DNA of 7,797 nucleotides from an uncultured Clostridia bacterium. Its GTDB lineage: Bacteria > Bacillota > Clostridia > Oscillospirales > Acutalibacteraceae. Within the stretch, counting starts at the first letter, position 1, and every line of letters starts with the position of its first letter. This document shows, piece after piece, positions 1-6,199 of the stretch. The translations under genes were made by a program, and so were the position numbers. The DNA lies in assembly GCA_946539105.1 (NCBI GenBank), contig CAMNHG010000058.1, positions 1 to 7,797 of the forward strand. The letters are read 5' to 3'. The notes under the pieces were generated by a model that did not search any database, was not told where the DNA came from, and was given only the letters and a program-made list of their open reading frames with translations.

Positions 1-546
1 AAGGACGCGATTAAACAGTCGTTTATGAAGCTCCTCAATCAAAAACCGCTCAGCAAAATTACAGTTAAGGAAATTGTCGAGGACTGCGGAATCAACCGCA
101 ACTCGTTTTACTATCATTTTGACGACATTCCCGCTCTTGTTGAGGAAATTCTAAATGAGCAGGTGGACGAGATTGTCTCGCTCGGGGCTGACGCGTCGAT
201 TTACGACCAAATCATTATCGGAATCGACTTCGCGCTTAAAAACAAAAAGGCGGCTATGCATATCTACAACTCCGTCAACAAGGAGATGTTCGAGCTGTAT
301 ATCAACCGCGTTTCTCAGCGCACAATCGACGGATATATGGAGCTCGCTGCCAAGCAGTACAACATTTGCGACCGCGACCGCGAGGTTATTACGATGTACT
401 ACAAATCGCTGATTATCGGCTTTATGTTAAACTGGCTCAACAGCGGAATGAACAATAATCTGACCGACGATTTAAAGCGGATTTGCGAGCTGTTCGAGGG
501 CAACACCGAGCTTGTGCTCGGCAGGTGCGATAAAAAAGAAGATTAA
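1..546 (+). CDS. TetR/AcrR-family transcriptional repressor (5' end outside window)
   Basis: The frame is open from base 1 (K-D-A-I-K-Q-S-F) into the stop TAA at 544-546, so the real start lies upstream and the ATG at 25 is internal. The visible 181 residues begin in helix 1 of a TetR N-terminal HTH. The helix-turn-helix runs over about visible residues 20-45 and includes ITVKEIVEDCGINRNSFYYHF, here split as ITVKEIVEDCG and INRNSFYYHF, the classic TetR recognition-helix signature. The rest is an all-helical ligand/dimer domain without a recognisable specific subfamily. TetR proteins of this size are about 190 residues, so only roughly 5-15 residues are missing. It precedes an MMPL transporter on the same strand with a palindrome in the intervening promoter, so it is inferred to repress that operon. 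The ligand is unknown. The family call is very secure; the target is an inference. Confidence 0.93.
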   Translation, partial: KDAIKQSFMKLLNQKPLSKITVKEIVEDCGINRNSFYYHFDDIPALVEEILNEQVDEIVSLGADASIYDQIIIGIDFALKNKKAAMHIYNSVNKEMFELYINRVSQRTIDGYMELAAKQYNICDRDREVITMYYKSLIIGFMLNWLNSGMNNNLTDDLKRICELFEGNTELVLGRCDKKED

Positions 547-548
547 AT

Positions 549-574
549 GAGCCGGCTGCGTTCCGGCTCTTTAC
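549..574 (+). terminator. Intrinsic terminator after the TetR gene
   Basis: A perfect 7-bp stem, GAGCCGG (549-555) and CCGGCTC (563-569), encloses a 7-base loop and is followed by a short TTTAC tract. It starts three bases after the TetR stop. The U tract is short, so some read-through into the downstream operon is possible. Confidence 0.65.
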
Positions 575-603
575 TTGACAAGTGAGTTAGCTTATGCTAA
601 CCT
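575..603 (+). promoter_or_regulatory. Predicted promoter of the MMPL operon
   Basis: A perfect TTGACA (575-580) is followed after 17 bases by TAACCT (598-603). This keeps the key T1, A2 and T6 of the -10 element and is preceded by an extended -10 TGn (595-597). Transcription would start near 610, giving a leader of about 140 bases before the GTG start at 751. The -10 is imperfect, so the call rests on the consensus -35, the exact spacing and the overlapping palindrome. Confidence 0.6.
586..601. promoter_or_regulatory. Palindromic operator, candidate TetR binding site
   Basis: GTTAGC-TTAT-GCTAAC is a perfect inverted repeat with 6-bp arms and a 4-bp centre. It fills the spacer between the predicted -35 and -10 and runs into the -10. 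Size, symmetry and position fit a TetR-family operator that blocks RNA polymerase. That the upstream TetR protein binds here is inferred from proximity. Confidence 0.6.
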
Positions 604-625
604 ATATGCATAACCGCAATTCCCA

Positions 626-653
626 TTTAGGCAAATCCTTAAATTTGCCTAAA
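626..653. promoter_or_regulatory. Strong hairpin/palindrome in the operon leader
   Basis: TTTAGGCAAAT (626-636) and ATTTGCCTAAA (643-653) are perfect 11-base inverted arms around a 6-base loop. The hairpin is followed by A's and not T's, and no T run follows on the other strand either, so it does not look like an intrinsic terminator. It lies about 16 bases after the predicted transcription start. It could be a second protein-binding site or an mRNA leader stem affecting stability. Confidence 0.5.
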
Positions 654-750
654 AAACGGTCACACCTGCCTTTCTGTCCGTTTAATTAATTTCGATAAAG
701 GAATAAAATATACTATTGGAAATTAATAATACGGAAGGAGTGCGCTTAAA

Positions 751-2832
751 GTGAAATTCGGAAAAGCGGTTGTAAAATCGCGAATCGCTATTCTAATTAT
801 TTCAGCTGTACTGCTTGTTCCCTCGCTTTTGGGAATGATAAACACAAGGGTAAATTACGATATGCTCAACTACCTGCCCGACAGCCTCGACACGGTAAAG
901 GGACAGGAGTATATGCTCGAGGACTTCGGCAAGGGAGCTTTTTCGTTTTTGATTTTTGAAAACGTAAACGAAAAGGATATCGTAAAAACCGAGGAAAAAA
1001 TCAAGAAAATCGACCACGTAGCCACGGTTTTGTGGTTTGATGACGTGGCTGACAGCAAAATCCCCATGCAGGCATTGCCCGACGAGGTCTACGACGCGTT
1101 CAACAAGGGCGACAGCACGCTTATGGCGGTGTTCTTTGACAGCTCAAGCTCATCTGACGAGACTATGAACGCTATTACCGAAATCCGCAAGGTTGCCGGT
1201 GAACAGTGCCTTGTGTCGGGAATTTCGGCAATGGTAACCGACCTTAGGGAGCTTTGCGAAAGAGAAGAGGCACTCTACGTCGCAATCGCCGTTGTTTTGG
1301 CGGTAATCGCGATGATGGTTTTCCTCGACAACTGGATAATTCCGTTCGTGTTTCTCGCGAGCATCGGCGTGGCAATTTTGTTCAACCTCGGCTCAAACAT
1401 CTTTTTGGGCGAGATATCGTACATAACAAAGGCACTTTCGGCGGTACTTCAGCTCGCGGTGACAATGGACTACTCAATCTTCCTGTGGCACAGCTACGGC
1501 GAGCAAAAGCAAAAGTGCAGTGATAACAAAGAGGCTATGGCAGTCGCGATTAAAGAGACGGTAACCTCGGTGCTCGGAAGCTCAATCACAACGGTTGCAG
1601 GCTTTATCGCGCTATGCTTTATGACCTTCACCCTCGGCAGGGACTTGGGAATCGTCATGGCAAAGGGCGTTTTGCTCGGAGTTCTGAGCTGTGTAACAGT
1701 TCTCCCGGCAATGATTTTGGTGCTCGACAAACCGCTTAACAAAACAATGCACCGCTCACTTATCCCCTCAACAAAAAAGCTTGCAAAGGGAATTGTAAAG
1801 ATTTTCCCCGTGTTCCTAATAATATTCGCGCTTATCGCGGTTCCGGCGTACTACGGCTACTCGCAGACAAACAACGAGGTTTACTATGATTTGTCGCGCA
1901 GTCTGCCCGAGGATATGTCGAACGTAATCGCAAACACCAAGCTAAAGGAAGAGTTCGGAATGGGCAATACCCATATGGTGCTTGTAAACTCAAAGCTCGA
2001 TCCAAAGGACATCCGAAAGATGAACGACGAGTTCAAAAAGGTAGACGGAATCAAGATGTCTCTCGGGCTCGAGAGCGTTGTAGGCCCGATGATACCCGAG
2101 GAAATGCTGCCCGAATCCGTCAGCACGGTTTTCAAAAGCGACCGCTGGGAGATGATAATTCTCAGTTCAGAGTACAAAACCGCGACCGATGAAATGGGCA
2201 AGCAGATTACTCAGCTAAACGAGATTATCAAAAAGTACGACCCCGACGGCCTGCTTGTGGGCGAGGCGGCGTGCACAAACGATTTGATTAATATAACGTC
2301 CGTCGATTTCGCGACGGTAAACGCAATCTCAATCATCGCGATATTTATTATCATAATGATTGTCGAAAAGAGCATTTCGCTCCCTGTGATTTTGGTGGCG
2401 GTAATCGAGCTTGCAATCTTCATCAACCTCGGACTTCCGCACTACCTCGGCGAGAGTTTGCCGTTTATCGCGCCTATCTGCATAAGTACAATCCAGCTCG
2501 GCGCGACCGTAGACTACGCTATACTTATGACGACGCGCTACAAAAAGGAACGCTCGCTCGGAAACGACAAACGCACGGCGGTCTGCACCGCGCTCGAAAC
2601 GTCAATTCCGTCAATCATCGTCAGCGCGATGGGACTATTCGCCGCGACGGTCGGCGTAGCGATCTATTCCGACGTCGATATGATTGCCTCGCTCTGCGCG
2701 TTAATGGCGAGAGGAGCACTAATCAGTATGCTCTGCGTAATTTTGATTTTGCCGGCGATGTTTATGCTCTTAGACAAGGTAATCGGCGTTACGACAATCG
2801 GCTTTCGGCCTAAAAAAGACAAAAAAGCATAA
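751..2832 (+). CDS. MMPL-family (RND superfamily) membrane transporter
   Basis: This is a proton-driven exporter of the MMPL/RND superfamily, acting in the cytoplasmic membrane. The 693 residues show the duplicated plan: TM1 (about 12-30), an extracytoplasmic loop to about 172, TM2-TM6 (about 175-327), TM7 (about 350-370), a second outer loop to about 522, then TM8-TM12 to about 675 and a short basic tail. Each half carries the conserved Asp-Tyr pair in its proton-relay helix: D240-Y241 (in TMDYSIFLW) and D588-Y589 (in TVDYAILM). The start is GTG at 751, supported by GGAAGGAG at 733-740. The next gene begins 14 bases after the stop, so the two form an operon. The outer loops are short compared with large Gram-positive MMPL proteins. 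The substrate (lipid, drug or peptide) cannot be deduced. The family call is secure. Confidence 0.93.
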   Translation: MKFGKAVVKSRIAILIISAVLLVPSLLGMINTRVNYDMLNYLPDSLDTVKGQEYMLEDFGKGAFSFLIFENVNEKDIVKTEEKIKKIDHVATVLWFDDVADSKIPMQALPDEVYDAFNKGDSTLMAVFFDSSSSSDETMNAITEIRKVAGEQCLVSGISAMVTDLRELCEREEALYVAIAVVLAVIAMMVFLDNWIIPFVFLASIGVAILFNLGSNIFLGEISYITKALSAVLQLAVTMDYSIFLWHSYGEQKQKCSDNKEAMAVAIKETVTSVLGSSITTVAGFIALCFMTFTLGRDLGIVMAKGVLLGVLSCVTVLPAMILVLDKPLNKTMHRSLIPSTKKLAKGIVKIFPVFLIIFALIAVPAYYGYSQTNNEVYYDLSRSLPEDMSNVIANTKLKEEFGMGNTHMVLVNSKLDPKDIRKMNDEFKKVDGIKMSLGLESVVGPMIPEEMLPESVSTVFKSDRWEMIILSSEYKTATDEMGKQITQLNEIIKKYDPDGLLVGEAACTNDLINITSVDFATVNAISIIAIFIIIMIVEKSISLPVILVAVIELAIFINLGLPHYLGESLPFIAPICISTIQLGATVDYAILMTTRYKKERSLGNDKRTAVCTALETSIPSIIVSAMGLFAATVGVAIYSDVDMIASLCALMARGALISMLCVILILPAMFMLLDKVIGVTTIGFRPKKDKKA

Positions 2833-2846
2833 CGGGAGGTTCAGTT

Positions 2847-5189
2847 ATGAAAAATACAAATAAGATTATTTCAAGAACGCTCGCCGCGGTAATGAGCCTT
2901 ACGGTTCTGTGCAGCGGTATCGCCGTGGCATCGTATTCGGCAGGTGCCGAGAGCACAGGCGTTACGGCAGCCGCTGAAAAGACAGAGCAGAAGGCTGACA
3001 ATAAAACCGCGGAAAAGACGGTTAACGGGCTCAGCAAAACCGAAACCGTCTACGTAATCGCCGGCGCGACCGGCGTGCCCAAGAAGGTAATTGTCAGCAA
3101 CTGGATTAAAAATCCCCAAAAGGCTCAGAAAATCACCGACAAGACAAATCTTAAAAATATAGAGAATGTCAAGGGCGACGAAACCTACACCATCAACGAG
3201 AAAAAGGCGTACGAGTGGAACGCTCAGGGCAAGGACATTTACTATCAGGGCGAGGGCACAACCGAGCTGCCCGTCGGCGTAAGCGTAAGCTATAAGCTCG
3301 ACGGCAAGGCGGTAGCTCCCGATCAGCTCGCTGGCAAAAGCGGCAAGGTGACCTTGCGCTTTGACTACACAAACCGCAAGTTCGAGACCGTTAAAATCAA
3401 CGGCAAGGACGAAAAAATCTACGTTCCCTTTGTAATGCTCACCGGAATGATGCTCGACAACGAGAAGTTCACAAACGTTGAGGTGACAAACGGAAAGGTT
3501 ATAAACGACGGCACACGCACCTACGTTGCAGGCTTTGCGATGCCCGGAATGCAGGACAGCCTCGGAATTGACAAAAAGGACTTTGAGCTGCCCTCATTTG
3601 TCGAGGTAACAGCCGACACAACCGATTTTGAGCTTATGACAACCCTCACCGTCGCCACAAACGACATCTTCGGCGACATAGATTCCAAGAAGGCTGAGGA
3701 CAAGGTAAACGAGCTTGAAAAGTCGATTAATCAGCTCACCGACGCGGCGGCAAAGCTCAGCGACGGAACATCACAGCTGTACAAGGGCGTCGGCACTCTG
3801 CTCAACAAATCAGGCGAGCTTGTGTCGGGTGTTAACCGCCTTTACGACGGCGCGCAGCAGCTCGCAGGCGGCACGTCTGAGCTTAAGGACGGTGCGGCAA
3901 AGCTCAGCAGCGGAGCATCTCAGCTCGACAGCGGACTCGGCAAGGTTGACGGCGGCGCGGCAGACCTCAAAAACGGCGCGTCGGCACTGTCCGACGGCGC
4001 GAATACACTCGATAGCGGCGTTGCGCAGCTTCAGGGCTACATCGCACAGCTCACAGGCGGTCTCGGCACAATTTCAAAGAACAGCGCGCAGCTCAACGCA
4101 GGCGCGAAGCAGGTGTTTGATACTCTCCTTAACGCCGCGAATACCCAGATTGCGGCGGCAGGAATTTCCGCACCGACCCTCACAATCGACAACTTCGACG
4201 CGGTGCTTCAAAACCTGATTGATTCCCTCAACACCGAAAACGCTGAAAAGCTCGCTTACGACACCGCGTACAAGACCGTTTCGGCTACCGTAAACAGCCA
4301 GCGCGAGGTAATCGCACAGGCGGTCGAGGCGGCTGTCAGAAAGCAGGTAACAGAGGGCGTGCTCGCAGGCGCGGGACTATCAATGTCAGCCGACGAGTAC
4401 GACGCGGCAGTTGCCGCAGGCTCAATTCCCGACGAGACCGCGGCGCAGATCAGCGCGGCAATCGGCGCGCAGATGAGCGGTATGCAGGGCACAATCGACG
4501 CTAATACAGATGCGAAAATCGCGGAGCTTATCGAGCAGAATATGAACAGCGACGAGGTTCAGGCGCAGATTGCCGAGGGCGTTAAAAAGGCTCAGGCAGG
4601 CAGAGAGTCGCTTGTCGCCTTAAAGCAGCAGCTCGACAGCTACAATCAGTTCTATCAGGGAATTATAAGCTACACCGCAGGCGTTGATCAGGCAAACTCC
4701 GGCGCGCAGCAGATTTTGAACGGAACAGGCGACCTTAAGAGCGGCACAAGCGAGCTTGCGAACGGCGCGTACGCCCTTAAAAACGGCACCGGAGAGCTTA
4801 AAAGCGGAACCTCTCAGCTCAAGAACGGCTCAAGCTCGCTGGCAAACGGAGCCTCACAGCTCACAAACGGAGCAGGTGCGCTCAACTCAGGCGCGGCTCA
4901 GCTGTTCGACGGAATCGGTCAGCTTAAAAACGCAACTCCGGCTTTGATAGACGGTATTAAACAGCTTAACGACGGTTCAATGCAGCTTGACGAAGGTATG
5001 AAGAAGTTTAAGACGGACGGCATTGACAAAATCAAAAACGCCGTTAACGACGACCTCAAGCCCGTTGCGCAAAGGCTTAAGGAAATCAAGCGAGTTTCGG
5101 ACAACTACAAAACCTACAGCGGCGCGGCAGAGGGAACAGACAGCAAGGTCAGCTTCATCTTCAAAACCGACGGCGTTGAATCAAAATAA
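2847..5189 (+). CDS. Exported xxxLxxG heptad-repeat protein (YhgE/Pip-like repeats)
   Basis: A 780-residue predicted secreted protein, probably the extracytoplasmic partner of the upstream MMPL transporter. Residues 1-34 form a signal peptide: basic n-region, hydrophobic core at about 11-28, possible cleavage after AVA (26-28) or AGA (32-34). C22 follows T-V-L and is not a lipobox. Residues about 37-285 look beta-rich. Two blocks of 7-residue repeats, L and G at fixed spacing (for example ELKDGAAKLSSGASQLDSG), cover about 290-412 and 608-720. Between them lies a largely helical, Ala/Gln/Glu-rich segment. The repeats match those known from YhgE/phage-infection-protein relatives, but that family has membrane helices and this protein shows none after the signal peptide. 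ATG 2847 follows GGGAGGT at 2834-2840. Export is well supported; its precise role is unknown. Confidence 0.82.
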   Translation: MKNTNKIISRTLAAVMSLTVLCSGIAVASYSAGAESTGVTAAAEKTEQKADNKTAEKTVNGLSKTETVYVIAGATGVPKKVIVSNWIKNPQKAQKITDKTNLKNIENVKGDETYTINEKKAYEWNAQGKDIYYQGEGTTELPVGVSVSYKLDGKAVAPDQLAGKSGKVTLRFDYTNRKFETVKINGKDEKIYVPFVMLTGMMLDNEKFTNVEVTNGKVINDGTRTYVAGFAMPGMQDSLGIDKKDFELPSFVEVTADTTDFELMTTLTVATNDIFGDIDSKKAEDKVNELEKSINQLTDAAAKLSDGTSQLYKGVGTLLNKSGELVSGVNRLYDGAQQLAGGTSELKDGAAKLSSGASQLDSGLGKVDGGAADLKNGASALSDGANTLDSGVAQLQGYIAQLTGGLGTISKNSAQLNAGAKQVFDTLLNAANTQIAAAGISAPTLTIDNFDAVLQNLIDSLNTENAEKLAYDTAYKTVSATVNSQREVIAQAVEAAVRKQVTEGVLAGAGLSMSADEYDAAVAAGSIPDETAAQISAAIGAQMSGMQGTIDANTDAKIAELIEQNMNSDEVQAQIAEGVKKAQAGRESLVALKQQLDSYNQFYQGIISYTAGVDQANSGAQQILNGTGDLKSGTSELANGAYALKNGTGELKSGTSQLKNGSSSLANGASQLTNGAGALNSGAAQLFDGIGQLKNATPALIDGIKQLNDGSMQLDEGMKKFKTDGIDKIKNAVNDDLKPVAQRLKEIKRVSDNYKTYSGAAEGTDSKVSFIFKTDGVESK
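3714..5010 (+). repeat. Two coding blocks of ~21-bp degenerate repeats (xxxLxxG)
   Basis: The two heptad-repeat blocks of the exported protein (about 3714-4082 and 4668-5010) appear in the DNA as a 21-base periodicity. Motifs such as CAGCTC, GGCGCG, AACGG and AGCGG recur at fixed phase. The blocks are separated by about 580 bases of non-repetitive coding sequence. Such arrays can gain or lose units by slippage in steps of 21 bases without breaking the frame. Confidence 0.7.
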
Positions 5190-5206
5190 TATAGAATAAA
5201 ATCTGT

Positions 5207-5247
5207 AAAGTCTCCCTCATTGCTTTGGCTTTGAGGGAGCTTTTATC
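5207..5247 (+). terminator. Intrinsic terminator of the transporter operon
   Basis: CTCCCTCA (5212-5219) pairs with TGAGGGAG (5232-5239) around a 12-base loop. AAAG (5207-5210) and CTTT (5240-5243) extend the stem past a single bulged T. The run CTTTTAT follows. It lies 18 bases after the stop codon at 5189, which fits the end of the MMPL operon. Confidence 0.85.
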
Positions 5248-5253
5248 GTATAT

Positions 5254-5285
5254 AATGGAAAATTGATAATGGAAAATGGAAAATT
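5254..5285. repeat. Three near-tandem copies of ATGGAAAAT
   Basis: ATGGAAAAT occurs starting at 5255 and 5269, and again at 5276 sharing its first bases with the second copy. It forms a simple AT-rich array right after the terminator. No protein or promoter role is evident, although TATAAT at 5251-5256 looks like an isolated -10 without a matching -35. Confidence 0.55.
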
Positions 5286-5305
5286 AAGGGTCATCGCAAG
5301 GAATG

Positions 5306-5341
5306 GGTGTTGTTACCCAAATCAAAGATTTGGACAACACC
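5306..5341. repeat. Long intergenic hairpin
   Basis: GGTGTTGT (5306-5313) pairs with ACAACACC (5334-5341). Inside it CCAAATC (5317-5323) pairs with GATTTGG (5327-5333) around a 3-base AAA loop. Only TAC (5314-5316) is unpaired, so this is a 15-bp stem with one bulge. No T run follows, so it is not an obvious terminator. It looks like a dispersed repeat element or a small structured RNA; a genome search for copies would tell. Confidence 0.55.
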
Positions 5342-5401
5342 TCAACTTCGTTCCGAATTTAAAATATTGCAGTGCCTTTAAATAGGCTTTCTTAAACATT
5401 T

Positions 5402-5430
5402 GCAGGGGCAGGTCTTGACCTGCCCGCCCG
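5402..5430. repeat. REP-like palindrome, copy A
   Basis: GGGCAGGTC (5406-5414), TT, GACCTGCCC (5417-5425) is a near-perfect palindrome. It is preceded by GCAG and followed by GCCCG. It shares the frame G-N-A-G-N-G-G-C / G-C-C with two more hairpins at 6311-6336 and 6358-6383, but its arms differ in matched pairs. This suggests one family of extragenic palindromes. Confidence 0.6.
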
Positions 5431-5435
5431 AAAGC

Positions 5436-5462
5436 ATCCCCCGACACTTTTTTTCGGGGGAT
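5436..5462. repeat. Hairpin adjoining REP-like copy A
   Basis: ATCCCCCGA (5436-5444) pairs perfectly with TCGGGGGAT (5454-5462) over a 9-base T-rich loop. It stands 10 bases after copy A, so the two probably form one composite repeat. The rest of 5190-5580 (about 390 bases) has no ORF that I accept. Confidence 0.55.
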
Positions 5463-5580
5463 TCCTCTGTATTCTCAAAGGCTATGGGCTTACCGCAAGA
5501 ACGCCAAAGGGTGAATATCAGCCCGTTCAAGGGTGTTGATGAAAGTATCGGAAAGCCGCTGACAAAATCAGCAAAAGCCC

Positions 5581-6021
5581 TTGAAAAAAACAAACGTGAG
5601 CGATATAATAAAATCAGGCTATAAGGAAACGGCGGCGAACGGGTTGCATTATATCGGGAAAATTGATGTAGAAAAATTTAAAAAAATTTCTGAACACATT
5701 ATAACTGATGATGTTATTATTACAGATGAGAGAATAGCTCATATTCAAGACAGGCATCCTAATGATTATGAAAGATATTATAATTATTTGAAAGAAAGCG
5801 TAGAAAACCCCGATTATATTATTGAAACTAATAAACCTAATTCAGCACTCTTACTTAAAGCTTTTGAAAATGGTGATAAACAATTTAAGATGATATTAAG
5901 ATTGGTTACTCCCGAAGATAATCAACAGTTCAAAAATTCGATTATTACATTTATGAAGATAAATAATAAGGAATGGCGAAGATTAATAAATAACAAGAAA
6001 ATTCTTTACAAATCAGAATAA
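5581..6021 (+). CDS. PBECR2-like (BECR nuclease fold) domain protein, start uncertain
   Basis: I recognise the sequence from about residue 24 (HYIGKIDVEKF) to the end as a PBECR2-type domain, part of the Barnase/EndoU/ColicinE5-D/RelE (BECR) nuclease fold found in phage and polymorphic-toxin proteins. Seen here are ITDERIAHIQDRHPNDYE with H54 and H59, then PDYIIETNKPNSA, MILRLVTPED and a closing KNSIITF/KKILYK, all in the family's usual order. Catalysis is not shown. No start has a good ribosome site: TTG 5581, GTG 5596 and TTG 5644 are all possible, and an in-frame TGA lies at 5560. By hand count only 14 of 60 bases in 5761-5820 are G/C, against 40 of 60 in 4441-4500, which points to transfer. 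It may be a complete small protein or the surviving C-terminus of a longer phage or toxin gene. Confidence 0.68.
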   Translation: MKKTNVSDIIKSGYKETAANGLHYIGKIDVEKFKKISEHIITDDVIITDERIAHIQDRHPNDYERYYNYLKESVENPDYIIETNKPNSALLLKAFENGDKQFKMILRLVTPEDNQQFKNSIITFMKINNKEWRRLINNKKILYKSE

Positions 6022-6033
6022 TTATGTTAAAAT
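6005..6033 (+). promoter_or_regulatory. Predicted promoter of the structured RNA
   Basis: TTTACA (6005-6010, 5 of 6 matches) is followed after exactly 17 bases by TAAAAT (6028-6033, 5 of 6). The extended -10 TGn lies at 6025-6027. Start of transcription is expected near 6040. The -35 sits in the last codons of the nuclease ORF and the -10 begins 6 bases after its stop. Confidence 0.75.
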
Positions 6034-6160
6034 ATAAGTACAATAAGAAAGGTTATTTGAGGTGGAAGATTACGTCCCCGTCCACACGCCGATGGCTTGA
6101 CAAGACATTTTGTCTGAGAGATGCAGGAGAATGGGACGCCTGCCAAATAACCGTACCTTT

Positions 6161-6195
6161 CAGCCACTTGTACTTTTTGTATAAGTGGCTGTTTC
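6161..6195 (+). terminator. First terminator hairpin of the structured RNA
   Basis: CAGCCACTT (6161-6169) and AAGTGGCTG (6183-6191) form a perfect 9-bp stem, with TAC/GTA extending it beyond a mismatch. The tail is only TTTCT, so termination may be partial. Its left arm overlaps sequence that can pair with the start of the RNA. Confidence 0.65.
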
Positions 6196-6199
6196 TGTG

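Noticed and set aside
25..27. ATG as start of the TetR gene
   Set aside because: The frame is open to base 1 with residues typical of TetR helix 1 and no ribosome site, so the start lies upstream of the window.
2847..2950. Lipoprotein signal for the exported repeat protein
   Set aside because: The only cysteine near the hydrophobic core is preceded by Thr-Val-Leu, which is not a lipobox.
3715..4218. 167-codon open frame inside the exported repeat protein
   Set aside because: It is the shifted frame of the 21-base repeats, giving a Ser/Arg/Thr-rich low-complexity product.
5251..5256. TATAAT as a promoter for the nuclease ORF
   Set aside because: No -35 at proper distance (the terminator stem occupies it), and it lies over 320 bases from the ORF.
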